A DNA stretch of 64,000 bases, taken from assembly GCA_964017235.1 (NCBI GenBank), contig OZ024932.1, positions 80,789,451 through 80,853,450 of the forward strand, in the 5' to 3' direction. Positions 43,472-55,396 of this stretch are shown in pieces. Below the pieces are notes generated by a model that ran no database searches, was not told the DNA's origin, and saw only the letters and a program-made list of their open reading frames with translations. The stretch is from Sabellastarte sp. h YS-2021. Lineage: Eukaryota > Annelida > Polychaeta > Sabellida > Sabellidae. The translations under genes and the position numbers were made by a program. How positions within the stretch are numbered: the stretch's first letter is position 1; the number at the start of each line of letters is the position of its first letter.

Positions 43472-43889
43472 GTGTTGCAGAGATCTCGATTCTGGATCCG
43501 ACTTTGGTTACCGACCCACAAAAACAATCAGTCCTGTCAGGAAGGGTCGGGAACATGCTCCTGGCCTGTTTGCCTTTACGGCTTGTCTGTTTGTTTTGCA
43601 GCCTGTCGGTTATGGGTTTAAGGCTTGCCGTAGTAGTTCTACGACCGGTTGTGTAAAAAACGTCCCGACCCTACGTCTTGTCGGATAGGTAATCAAGGCT
43701 TGTCTGTAACTATACTGTCCTGTCGGGGAATTTTAAACTAACTCTGCATTTTCGCGTGCTTTTGCCCACGACCCTACGACTTTTGCAACCGACCCTAGAG
43801 TCGTAGGGTCGGCTGTAGGGTCGGCTCCAGTGGAACGGCCCCTTTAGTAAGAGAGAAAAAAAGTATCCAAATCAGCATTAATGTTGGTG

Positions 43890-45072
43890 TCGAAATGACT
43901 ATGATCCTATGATGTTTTTCTATTTATGCAAAAATGCAAGGTTTCAGAGATAAATGCGTTTCTGCCTTTTACTCAGAAATTCAAGATCGGCACAAAAAAT
44001 GGCAGGAAAACCATTTTTGGGGGAAATCCCTCTATCTCATACCATTTCTGGGATAACTGCATTTCTTTTTTCATTTTATGCAATGCAGAATTTCAAGACA
44101 GCCTCCAAAAATGGCGGAAAAATGATTTTTTTGGAAATATTGCCAGATGACTCTCCTGATAACCGGAAGGGTAAAAAATTTAGCCAAAATTGCTCTATCT
44201 CACACCGTTTCTGAGATAAATGCCTTTTTGCATTTTATGCAGAAATTCAAGATGGCAACCAAAACTGGCGGGAAAACCATTTTATTAAAAGTCACTAGAT
44301 GACTACAGATACCCTGGGGGTCAAAATTTTCATCGAAATTGCTGTATCTCACATTGTTTTCGAGATAAATGCATTTTATGCAGATATTCAAGATGGTTGC
44401 CAAAAATAGCAGAACACAATTTTTGGGAAAAGTCGCCAGTTCACGCAGCGAATACCCTGGGGGTAATAACTTTTGCCAAAATCACTCTATCTCACACTTT
44501 TTCTGAGATAAATGCATTTTTGCGTTTTATGCAGTAATTCAAGATGGCCGCCAAAAATGGCAGGAAAATGATTTTGGGAAATATTTGCAGATAACTCTAC
44601 AGATACCCTGCATGTCAAAATTTCCATCAAAATCACTCTATCTTGCAGCGTTTCTGAGATATTTAAGATTTTTCATTTTCATCGTTAAGAAAAATCATGA
44701 TGTTTACTTAATCGTTAATAAGTCGGGCATTTTGTATCGGATCACTTCCAAAAGTTACTGATTTCTAGACATCTATATAATAAATCTATGTGTCCAATTT
44801 CCTTTGAATAGGTGAAGCACTTTTTAAGTTATCATCCAGACAAGCATACCCCTTTGAAAAACATGTTTTTGGTCATGTGACTTCTTTGATTGGTTGAAAT
44901 GTCATGACACCATATTCAGAATTTTTTTTCCAGGGCTACTGCATACATGTGCTAAATTTAAAGAGAATCCGCCCAGTGGTGGCCGAGCTATAAGGAATAG
45001 AAAATGAGGGAGCCGGCAGACCCTCTCTCCTCTCCCCTGAATACAAACAAGTGTCCCTTGCATGACGCTTAA
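43890..45072 (+). mobile_element. Diverged family A element, copy 3
   Basis: The array (43930-44680) has units of about 130-150 bp with 'AAGATGGCCGCCAAAAATGG', 'AATCGCTCTATCTCACAC' and 'GAGATAAATGC'. The tail from 44700 is homologous to 51540-51925: CATGTGACTTCTTTGATTGG, AATCCGCCCAGTGG, GGAGCCGGCAGA. It ends in a decayed hairpin AAGTGTCCC..TGACGCTTAAT (45048-45072). The 5' end was not found. Confidence 0.65.
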
Positions 45073-45239
45073 TAAGGTTCACTGACAAAACACTGTAGAA
45101 CAGTAACTACTAACTATTCCAATAACTACTGCAATAAACAGGAAAAAACTAGACCAAGGACGCATTTGTGGTCAGATGCAAGATGTAACTACTTGAAAAA
45201 GACAACTAGCATGGTTTTGAAGATAAACAGCATTTTTCA

Positions 45240-46430
45240 AGATGGCGGCCAAAATTAAGAAAATTCTAAATTATTCACAGGAATTAAAGAGTAGTCCTTA
45301 TTATCCAGCGGGGCCAATGTTTACTCGAAATCGCTCTATGTGTTACATTTTTCCAGATAAATGACATTTTCCACTTCAGCCAAAATTCAAGATGGCAGCC
45401 GAAATTCAGAAAAGTCTGAAGTTTTCAGAGGTCCTAGAGAAGTGGTCCCTAGAACCCAGAGGGTTCAAAATTTGTTCTATTTGCTTCAAAATTGCTCTAT
45501 CTCACATCAGAAGATTCCTTGCCCATGATTTCCTATAAGTTGGTCTCACATTGCAAACCTCTAGGACCAATAATAAACGAGTTGTAAGCACTTTTAAGTT
45601 TGGCTTTCCTCACCTGACCTTGATGGAGAGGTCCAAGGTCAAATCTGACCATATCAAAAGAGTTCTAGCTCATGATTTCCTATAGGTTGATTTGACATTG
45701 TAAACCTCTATGACTAATAATAAGCGGGTTATAAGCACCTTTAAATTTGGCTATCCTCATTTAAACCTTGAAAGAGGGGTCCAAGGTCAAGTCTGAAAAC
45801 ATCAGAAGATTCCTAGCCCATGACTTCCTATAAGTTGGTTTCATATTGCAAACTCTAGAACCAAGAATAAGCAAGTTGTAAGCACTTTTAACTTAGGCTA
45901 TCCTCATTTGACCTTGAAGGAGGGGTGCCAAGGTCAAATCTGACCACATCAAAAGATTCCTAGCTAATGATTTCCTATAGTTTGGCTTCACATCCCAAAC
46001 CTCTAGGACCAATGATAAAGGAGATATAGGCACTGTTAAAGTCCACCATATGGGATACTTTGGCACTCCGTGGATGACCTTGAATGAAGAACTTCAAGGT
46101 CAAATGTCTGCATGCTTGTAGAGGATATGTATATATATCTTTTATACACATCACCTATGAAGAGATTCAACCCTCTAGTTATGAGAACCAGTCAGTAGAA
46201 AAAGGTGGATAATTTTCAAATAAATGCCTAGGGTGACCATCTTGTGTTTCAGAATCAGGCTAATTTTAATTCCAGAGAAGCTCACCTCTCAATGAAGATA
46301 TCCTACAAATTTGGTGAAGCCATCTCATCTAGTTTTCTGCTGAGAGCGGTAACGTTGATCAGTGGGGTGGCAGCAGTGGCATAGTGAACATTAAACCAAA
46401 GTATCCACCAGATACATCCGGTGGATACAA
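45240..46430 (+). mobile_element. Mosaic element: family A-type array fused to a family D core and end
   Basis: 45240-45500 is A-type array (AAGATGGCGGCC, ATCGCTCTAT). At about 45500 the sequence switches mid-unit to D-type units ('CTCTATCTCACATCAGAAGATTCC'). Four ~146-bp D units follow. The D tail ends in a perfect stem-loop GTATCCACC..GGTGGATAC (46401-46428). No D-type 5' end is present. Confidence 0.6.
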
Positions 46431-47709
46431 ATAAATTACTTCAACTTATATCTCATTCTTATTTTATATTTTCACCAAAATACACACATACTAGAAAGCA
46501 CAAGTTGTCAGTTTATTATGACAACAAAACAACAATGACTTTTTAGAAGGACTGTTAAAACAACAATATTTAACAATAGCTACCATAAGAAACAAATGAG
46601 CCATAACAGTAGAGTAATAAATGTGAAAACTACTAGTATGGGTCAAACAAATAGCTTCATTAAATAACTTTGAGAACAATAAAAAGGCAACTTGATAGTA
46701 TACATTGTAAAAGTAATGAGTTAATATACATTAACTTTTTGGAAAATAAGGTACATTGAAAAAAACACTGAAATATAGTATGTCACATGTAAAAGTAAAT
46801 TACACGTAGTTGAAAGGGAAAATTCTGATACATGTACCAATTCTGTCCAGCCATCAGCCAATTGTTAGAAAATTGAAATGTTTATTATGGCATGATGACC
46901 CAACTTTGTATTCAAAATCTGTGATCTATTAGATTAAAGTTCAAAACATTGAAATTTTGGTGAATGATCATATTAATTAACTATTAATTGGCTGACAGGT
47001 GACCGCTGATCAGAATAGACATCTTACAGAAATATTAAACTAAAAATAAACCCAAAATACTATTACAGTTTCTTCGCTATATATATAGCTCCCTGAGATC
47101 AGTTTCTGAGATTAACTATTACATAAAAGTCACATTGTTTATGGTTAGATTAACATTCAATTGAATCAGAAGTTAACTATTGAAAGGAATTTTGTCACTT
47201 TATCACAGAACTTATGCTGCAACTGTGGAGATTATTTTGCACTTGCACAGTGGATGAAAGTGAAAGGTCAAAGTTTTATTTCCCAATTTGCAGCTGAGGT
47301 CATATCATCACAGTGCTCCCTGCAACAGCACAAAGTTGATAAAAATCCTCTGATGCACTGGAATTCACAAAGGAGAAGTTCAAAACCAGCCAGAGGTTAC
47401 AACTCAGTAAGCGCCCGCTAGGGTGGGATGACTATGGTGGTGGGGTATGCTAAACTAAACAGGTATGTAGAGTAAGAAATCTAAAATTTGCCACATATCT
47501 GAAATTTGCCACATGTTAAAATACTAATATAATAATAAATTGAGGTCAGATTTGTTGAACGTACAGTAAATTAATGCTTTTGAACTGAAAAATACCAATT
47601 TTAAGACAAAACATCATTTTCTTCATAAAATTAACTAAGGTTTTAGAGGTGGCGAATTTTAGATTCCTGGTGAATTTTAGATTTCTTACTCTAACAGTAA
47701 ATTAGTTGA
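46431..47709. other. No gene recognised
   Basis: One 86-codon frame at 47161-47421 (LCCNCGDYFALAQWMKVKGQ) resembles nothing I know and lacks support as an exon. Confidence 0.4.
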
Positions 47710-48219
47710 AAACTAGAGGATCGCTCGCAAAAAAAAAAGATAATGTTTTTGCATAGCAAAAACAAAGCGTCCCGAAAAGGATATAAAGGTGAGTGCTAAA
47801 GTATTAAGAAAATGCTTCGTTTGTAGCCTTATACTGTTGTGGCAACCAAAGTCAGCGCAGTCTGCTCTATCTAGCACGGTTTTCAAGATATAAGCATTTT
47901 TGTGTTTTGCAAAAAATAAAAAAATTAAAAATGTCCGCTATATTTGGCGAGACAAAAATATTTTGAAAATTGGCATGGCTACTCTGCAGAGATACCCAGC
48001 AGGTCCAAAATTTTATTGAGTTCGCTCCATATAGCACGGTTTTCGAGATATAAGCATTTTTGTGATTTGCAAAAACTTTGAAAATTCAAAATGGCCACCA
48101 TTTTTGGGGAGACAAAAATTTTTGTCAAGACCACTGCCGCGGTGTGTATCTCCCGCCGAGCATTAAAGCAGAAGAAATAGCTTTTCCGAGATATTCACAA
48201 TTTTTCATTTTCGTGTGTG

Positions 48220-50750
48220 AAAGCTCTTCCAAAAGTAGGTGAATGAGTTATTTGAGAAAAATTGGCTATCTGCAATACTTTTAGAGATAATTCGCATTTA
48301 CTCATTTTGAGTAGGTGGGTAATTAGCTATGGGTCTGAAACTTCACCATGTGAAAGCTCTCCCACAAGTAGAATGAGTATTTGATAAAAATTGGGTATCC
48401 GCAATACTTTTACAGATAATTAGCATTTACTCATTTTGAGTAGGTGAATAAATAGCTATGGGTCTGAAACTTCACAGAGTGAAAGCTCTCCCAAAAGTAG
48501 GTGAATGAGTTATTTGAGAAAAATTGGCTATCTGCAATACTTTTAGAGATAATTCGCATTTACTCATTTTGAGTAGGTGAGTAATTAGCTATGGGTCTGA
48601 AACTTCACCAAGTGAAAGCTCTCCCAAAAGTAGGTGAATGAGTTATTTGAGAAAAATTGGCTATCTGCAATACTTTTAGAGATAATTCGCATTTACTCAT
48701 TTTGAGTAGGTGAGTAATTAGCTATGGGTCTGAAACTTCACCAAGTGAAAGCTCTCCCAAAAGTAGGTGAATGATTAATTTGAGAAAAATTGGCTATCTG
48801 CAATACTTTTAGAGGTAATTCGCATTTACTCATTTTGAGTAGGTGAGTAATTAGCTATGGGTCTGAAACTTCACCAAGTGAAAGCTCTCCCAAAAGTAGG
48901 TGAATGATTAATTTGAGAAAAATTGGCTATCTACAATACTTTTAGAGATAATTCGCATTTACTCATTTTGAGTAGGTGAGTAATTAGCTATGGGTCTGAA
49001 ACTTCACCAAGTGAAAGCTCTCCCAAAAGTAGGTGAATGAGTTATTTGAGAAAAATTGGCTATCTGCAATACTTTTAGAGATAATTAGCATTTACTCATT
49101 TTGAGTAGGTAAATAATTAGCTATGGGTCTGAAACTTCACCAAGTGAAAGCTCTCCCAAAAGTAGGCGAATGAGTTATTTGAGAAAAATTGGCTATCTGC
49201 AATACTTTTAGAGATAGTTTTTATTTACTCATTTTGAGTAGGTGAGTAATTAGCTATGGGTCTGAAACTTCACCAAGTGAAAGCTCTCCCAAAAGTAGGT
49301 GAATGAGTTATTTGAGAAAAATTGGCTATCTGCAATACTTTTAGAGATAATTCGCATTTACTCATTTTGAGTAGGTGAGTAATTAGCTATGGGTCTGAAA
49401 CTTCACCAAGTGAAAGCTCTCCCAAAAGTAGGTGAATGATTAATTTGACAAAAATTGGCTATCTGCAATACTTTTAGAGATAATTCGCATTTACTCATTT
49501 TGAGTAGGTGAGTAATTAGCTATGGGTCTGAAACTTCACCAAGTGAAAGCTCTCCCAAAAGTAGGTGAATGAGTTATTTGAGAAAAATTGGCTATCTGCA
49601 ATACTTTTAGAGATAATTCACATTTACTTATTTTGAGTAGGTGAGTAATTAGCTATGGGTCTGAAACTTCACCAAGTGAAAGCTCTCCCAAAAGTAGGTG
49701 AATGATTTATTTGAGAAAAATTGGCTATCTGCAATACTTTTAGAGATAATTCGCATTTACTCATTTTGAGTAGGTGAGTAATTAGCTATGGGTCTGAAAC
49801 TTCACAGAGTGAAAGCTCTCCCAAAAGTAGGTGAATGAGTTATTTGAGAAAAATTGGCTATCTGCAATACTTTTAGAGATAATTCGCATTTACTCATTTT
49901 GAGTAGGTGAGTAATTAGCTATGGGTCTGAAACTTCACCAAGTGAAAGCTTTCCCAAAAGTAGGTGAATGATTTATTTGAGAAAAATTGGCTATCTGCAA
50001 TACTTTTAGAGATAATTCGCATTTACTCATTTTGAGTAGGTGAGTAATTAGCTATGGGTCTGAAACTTCACCATGTGAAAGCTCTCCCACAAGTAGATGA
50101 ATGAGTTATTTGATAAAAATTGGGTATCCGCAATACTTTTACAGATAATTAGCATTTACTCATTTTGAGTAGGTAAATAATTAGCTATGGGTCTGAAACT
50201 TCACCATGTGAAAGCTCTCCCAAAAGTAGGTGAATGAGTTATTTGAGAAAAATTGGCTATCTGCAATACTTTTAGAGATAATTCGCATTTACTCATTTTG
50301 AGTAGGCGAGTAATTAGCTATGGGTGTGAAACTTCACCATGTGAAAGCTCTCCCAAAAGTAGGTGAATGAGTTATTTGAGAAAAATTGGCTATCTGCAAT
50401 ACTTTTAAGAGATAATTCGCATTTACTCATTTTGAGTAGGTGAGTAATCATCTACGGGTCTGAAACTTCACCATGTGAAAGCTCTCCCAAAAGTACATGA
50501 ATGAGTTATTTGATAAAAATTGGGTATCCGCAATAGTTTTTGAGATAATTAGCATTTACTCATTTTGAGTAGGTGAGTAATTAGCTACGGGTCTGAAACT
50601 TCACCAAGTGAAAGCTCTTTCAAAAGTAGGTGAATGAGTTATTTGAGAAAAATTGGCCATCTGCAATACTTTTAGAGGCAATTCGCATTTACTCTTTTTG
50701 AGTAGGTGAGCAATTAGCTATGGGTCTGAAACTTCACCAAGTGAAAGCTC
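48220..50750 (+). repeat. 133-bp tandem array, about 19 units (family A copy 1)
   Basis: Very uniform units (TTACTCATTTTGAGTAGGTG, TCTGAAACTTCACCAAGTGA, TTGGCTATCTGCAATACTTT) repeat at 132-133 bp, e.g. 48432, 48564, 48697, 48830. There are no unique spacers, so it is not a CRISPR array. Variants (TTCGC/TTAGC, GAGTT/GATTA) alternate along the array, suggesting higher-order units. Confidence 0.9.
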
Positions 50751-50754
50751 TTTG

Positions 50755-51530
50755 GGATAGCTGCTCTGCAGAGATACCCTGAAGATCAAAAATTTCGTCG
50801 AAATCGCTCTATGTAGCACGGTTTTCGAAATATTAGCATTTTTATGTTTTGCAATTTTTGCGCAAAAATTGGAAAATTGAAAATGGCTGCCATTTTTGGC
50901 AAGATAAAATTTTTTTGAAAATTGGCATGGCTACTCTGCAGAGATATCCTGTGGGTCAAAAATTTCGTCGAAATCGCTCTATCTAGCACGGTTTTCGAGA
51001 TATAAGCATTTTTGTGTTTTGCAATTTTGCGAAAAATTCGAAAATTCAAAATGGCCGCCATTTTTGGCGAGACAAAAATTTTTTCAAAATTGGGATAACT
51101 ACTCTGCAGAGATACCCTGTGTGTCAAAATTTTCGTCGAAATCGCTCTATCTAGCACGGTTTTCGAGATATAAGCATTTTTGTGTTTTGCAATTTTTGCG
51201 AAAATTTCGAAAATTCAAAATGGCCGCCATTTTTGGCGAGACAAAAATTTTTTTGAAAATTGGGAAAAGTACTCCGCAGAGATATACTGCGGGTCAAAAA
51301 TTTTGTCGAAATTGCTCTATCTAGCACGGTTTTTGAGATATAAACATTTTTGTGTTTTGCAATTTTTGCGAAAATTTCGAAAATTCAAAATGGCCGCCAT
51401 TTTGGGCGAGACAAACATTTTTTGAAAATTGGGAAAACTACTCCGCAGAGATACCCTGCGGATCAAAAATTTCGTCGAAATCGCTCTATCTAGCACGGTT
51501 TTCGAGATATAAGCATTTTTGTGTTTTCCT
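50755..51530 (+). repeat. ~170-bp tandem array, about five units (family A copy 1)
   Basis: Units at 168-170 bp (the 'gagata' anchor at 50771, 50941, 51109, 51279, 51448) contain AATCGCTCTATCTAGCACGG, TTTTCGAGATATAAGCATTT and CAAAATGGCCGCCATTTTTG. Two or three diverged units of the same type precede the 133-bp array at 47865-48125. Confidence 0.85.
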
Positions 51531-51930
51531 TATTTGGAAAATTTGTAATGATTAATTAATCATTAATTACTCGGCCATTTCTTGACCAATCAATGCCAAA
51601 ATCTAATGATTTCCAGATTTTAATAGAATGAATGTATTTGCCAAGTTTCAGGTGAATTGATAAAATTCCTTTCAAGTTATCATCCGGACAAGCTTCCCCA
51701 TCGAAAAAAGACATTTTTGGTCATGTGACCTCTCTGATTGGTTGAAATGTCACTGCAGCATATTCAAAAAAATTCCCCAAGGCTACTGCCTAAACCTGCC
51801 AAATTTGAAAAGAATCCGCCTAACGGTTACAGAGTTATAAGGAAAACAAAATGCGGAGCCGGCAGAGCCGGCGGAGCCTGAAGCTCTCCCATACACAAAC
51901 AAGCGTCCCTTGCGGGACGCTTAATGACAT

Positions 51931-54146
51931 TCACTTGTCAGATACAGGACAGAGTAAGCCCTGTTCATCATAGATCATATGTGTCACCACTGTATTCTGC
52001 ATTTGTAGATTGCTCAATTTTTCCGCCAATTCCTCATCTATGTTTACATAGTGGAATACCTTCAAATTACTGATACATATTACTGGATCATCCAGTTTCA
52101 ATATGTCATATAGATCATTTTTACTGAGTCCGATATGTCTCAAACTTTTCATGTGACAGTGGTTGATCAAGTATTCCACTGATTTTACATTGAAAAGATC
52201 AATGACTGAAAGATGTATCAATTTTTTTGCATTGTAGATTAAGCAATCCAGTAAAGCAATACACATGTTGATGTCCCAACTCCCACGTGTACCTCCACTT
52301 AAGCCCTGTGTGTCTTCCTGCAGATGTAGATGTAGCAGATGTGGACATTTGGCAATCAAATCCTGCAAATGTGATCCATACTCATACATCCTGGGCATGA
52401 AAATATGTACCTCCACAAGATTTAAATATTGACTGTTTGTGAGATCTTTTTTTGCCATCTTTTCAAAGATGTTTGTACGAAAAATGACTAATTTTTGTAG
52501 ATCTGCAGTTACTGTAGTAAGCACATTTGCAACACTGCGCGTTGACAAAGTATAATTTCCCATTAATTGCAGATACTTTAATGGATTAATGGTCTTTGTG
52601 GCACAGTATGACAGACAATCATTCTGTTCACCATTGATACTTAGCCATTCTAAGTTTGGGAAGATGCTGAGTACCACCTGAATATCCATTAAAAGTGAAA
52701 AGTCCACTTGGAGGTGTGTCACTGACATCAGTTGAAGCCTCTTCAACAGACAGGCTGTCACACAGTCTAGCTGTCGAATGACCATTCCTTTCACCGAATG
52801 ATTACTCTTTTCTTTCCATTTACCATTCAAGCTCTCTGGTTCTTGCTTTAATCTGTAGCCCTGATCTGTCTTTTCAGTTATTATTCTTTTCTCTTGAAGA
52901 ATTGACTGACACAGCTTTTGAGGAATGCTTTCAAGGGCTTGCGACACCCTGTGGTAATCTAACATGTCATGCCCCATTCCTTTCCTGTAACACCCCTTTG
53001 CATTTGCAATAAAACGAAACATCACTTGCTTTGTTTTATTGTCAGTCATGCCATTCATAACTTCTGCCTCATAGGCTAGGTCTGTAAAAATGACAGGGTT
53101 TCCATCCAGCCTCACTTCACCAGTTGCAACACATAAATGTTTTTTGTACTTTGAAATCACTTCCTCTATGATTGAGGGTTTTATCCCAGCAACCAAAACC
53201 ATGCAAAATTCCATACCCCTAAACAATCTTCTCAAGGTGAATGGTTCCTCTGAACTTTTCTGTTTTGCAGCTTTGGCTAGAAAAGCCAAGAAGCCTGTGT
53301 ACTGCAAACCATGATCAGCTATATACAATGCTGCAAAATATTCTTGCAATCTCTTGTGTGTAAATGTATAAAACCCATCAGATGATCTGTAAAACATACC
53401 AGATGTTTTCAGTTCAACTTCAGACAAGTGATAAGACTGAAGACCTTCAACAGGAAACGAAGATCTTTCTTGCATAATTAAATCTAGACAGAAGTGACCA
53501 AGTTCCAACTGGAAACGATCCACATCTTTACAAGAAGTATTGCAGACTTTCTTTCTCATTACTTGGTCCACAAAACGCTGCAATATTTCCAGACCATTCT
53601 TTGGTATGTTGTCATAGTTACTATTTGTCACCCACATGGTTAACATCAGTGGAGTGTTTAGTAATGTTAAATCAAACAGATGGTGTTTGTTCACTGCTTT
53701 TCCAGCCTCATCTGCAGCATGCTTGTCAATATAACTCTTTACAGTTTCATCTGTCAAAGTTTCCAGCGTGATCATCGCTTCTGGTTGAATGTCTCCACAT
53801 TCAAGAATTGGTGCTTCTGTTCTTGCAGTAAACAGGATTTGCACATTTTTGTACAACCTGCCAGTGATGAGTTTGAAGAGGTCACAACGATGGTCAAGAT
53901 TTACTTCGTCCACACTGTCCAGTAAAAAAAGGACAGTTCTTGAATTAACAGCTCTAAAATACATCTCTATTTCTTCACAGATACTTTGATCGATATATCC
54001 ACATTGACATAACACATCTGGTACTGGTTTGTTTGTATCAACCTGCTTTAAGGATATGTGAATAACTTCTTCATAAATATCTTGGAACTCTTTATCTGCA
54101 GCCCATCCAATTGCCAATCTCTTCAGAAAGACACTCTTCCCAACAC
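51931..54146 (-). CDS. NACHT-LRR (NLR-like) receptor, main exon
   Basis: Intracellular NTPase of the STAND/NLR type, usually an immune sensor. About 738 codons. The exon opens in phase 1 and completes the P-loop begun in the upstream exon (GIAGVGKS). Then come Walker B RTVLFLLDSVDEVN, the sensor-like ILFTARTEAP, and NACHT-associated helices including FTHKRLQEYFAALYIADHG, a hallmark block of animal NLRs. The C-terminal half has leucine-rich-repeat-like stretches (LKYLQLMGNYTL, LLHLHLQEDTQ, LIHLSVIDLFNV, LRHIGLSKNDL). The stop (TGA, 51931-51933) is only 5 bp from the end of family A copy 1, so the native 3' UTR is replaced or truncated. No internal stop. Confidence 0.85.
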
Positions 54147-54610
54147 CTTGAATTATAAGAAATATATATATGCATATTATATTTATATATCGACTGTGGA
54201 AATAGTTTAGAAATATGAGCATGTCAGGGGCATCAACAATAAATTTTTTATGTTTCTCCCTGAATTGACTTTTGTTTTATTTTAATTCTTTTGTCCTTTT
54301 CAATGCTGTGTTGAGTTAGAAATGGGAAACTGACTACAGTAACTAAAATTTCCAGTTATGAAACCTCCATCTACATATTTGGTTTGTGGGGATTGTTTTT
54401 ACTCGTTTGCGATTTTTTTGTCCCCCAGGGACAAGTTTTACATAAAATGGCAAATTGTTTACTCTATAGTTTATAAGTTTCTACCTTCAACTAAAAACTA
54501 CTGAGACAGGTGAAAATACTGCTATGACAATAAACCTACATTATGTATGTTTCTGTACATTTGCATTTTGCTTCCTGAGATCAAATAATAAATTTAATGA
54601 CTTCAAATAC

Positions 54611-54886
54611 CTGCAATTCCAGTGCACAGGGTCAACCTCTTATTTAAGTCTTTGTTTTTCTTTAGTGTTTCTAATACATGCTTTACTTGTAATATATTTT
54701 CTTGTTTGTCAGATCTGTATCCTGGAGAAAGTGCTGTTCTGTGTTGTGCATGAAGTTTTTCATGTGTCAAGGAGGTAGGAATCATAGCATCATTGTTATC
54801 GCTCAGATCCAACTGGTTTTCATCTGATAATTTTGCTACTTTGAAAGCTGGCTGATTGTATGCTCTCTTCAGGGAACTCTTGAGCC
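54611..54886 (-). CDS. NLR-like receptor, exon upstream of the P-loop
   Basis: 276 nt with acceptor GTTACAG and donor GCAG|GTATTT, ending in phase 1. Encodes GLKSSLKRAYNQPAFKVAKL, SDENQLDLSD.. and LNKRLTLCTGIAG, joining to VGKSVFLKRL in the next exon after a 464-nt intron. The 'LK..Y' start and acidic 'LDLSD' stretch resemble the linker before NACHT in invertebrate NLRs. N-terminal effector domains (death, CARD, TIR, HEPN or others) must lie further upstream and were not found in the window. Confidence 0.7.
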
Positions 54887-55396
54887 CTGTAACCATGTCA
54901 GTATAAACTTTATCAATGAAAAATAAGTTGCACTTGGTTAAGTTAAACAAAATTATATTTCACAATGCATTAACATTTTGTAGTATTAACAGAAATGCAT
55001 GCAGTGATCATAAATGACAGCAACTCTCTGAAATCAGCAACTCCAGTGGAAAATAGGAATATGCATACATGAGGAGTAGATGTAGTGACACCAGAGGTAT
55101 ATATCAACAGCAATTTTTTAAAAGCAATGAATCAATACACCACAAATCTCTCATGAAATACATATAGGAATTAAAGATAATTGTGAGGGTTGACATTCAA
55201 TTCAACTTTCTTAAAATATTCAAGAATCATTTGCTACAACTTGATCAAGCATTAACTAGAAAATCAAAAATGAGCAAAACATATACAGTCATAACTATAC
55301 AATTAAATACAAGTAATACAATCTTTCAAGGATTTCCTACTTGGGCAATTGGAGGAGGCAAACATCTCCATGGAATTGTCTTTAGGAGGACCAGGC
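54887..55396. other. Probable NLR intron, nothing recognised
   Basis: AT-rich sequence between the NLR exon and family A copy 2. Confidence 0.4.

Larger units (their letters stand above)
42060..43826. mobile_element. PIF/Harbinger element III, right part
   Basis: Contains the transposase gene and the right subterminal zone with 'GACCCTACGAC' and 'GGGTCGGCT' motifs. It ends GGCTCCAGTGGAACGGCCCC then TTTAG (43804-43828), with TTA as the probable target site. Pairs with the Myb-like half at 31779-34560. Confidence 0.6.
47710..51925 (+). mobile_element. Repeat element family A, copy 1 (4.2 kb, complete ends)
   Basis: Starts AAACTAGAGGATCGCTCGC. A 5' hairpin TTTTTGC/GCAAAAA (about 47746-47762) and AAAGCGTCCCG follow. 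It ends in a stem-loop at 51901-51922 (stem AAGCGTCCC/GGGACGCTT, loop TTGC) followed by AAT. The 5' AAGCGTCCC thus repeats one arm of the 3' hairpin. Interior: short ~170-bp units, a long 133-bp array, a second ~170-bp array, then a ~380-bp unique tail. Same ends and order as 55397-58368. No coding capacity. The architecture fits Helentron/HINE-type non-autonomous elements; mobilising enzyme unknown. Confidence 0.8.

Noticed and set aside
47161..47421. Possible small gene with a CCxxC motif
   Set aside because: Only one short frame, no homology recognised, no splice or promoter support.
48220..50750. Regular ~133-bp direct repeats resembling a CRISPR-like array
   Set aside because: Units are contiguous with no unique spacers, the unit is far too long, no cas genes are present and the genome is animal.
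50786..51425. Frames on both strands with repeated 'FENSKWPPF' or 'KMAAILNF'
   Set aside because: Translation of the ~170-bp tandem units; the same peptides recur at 55587, 57623 and 63458.
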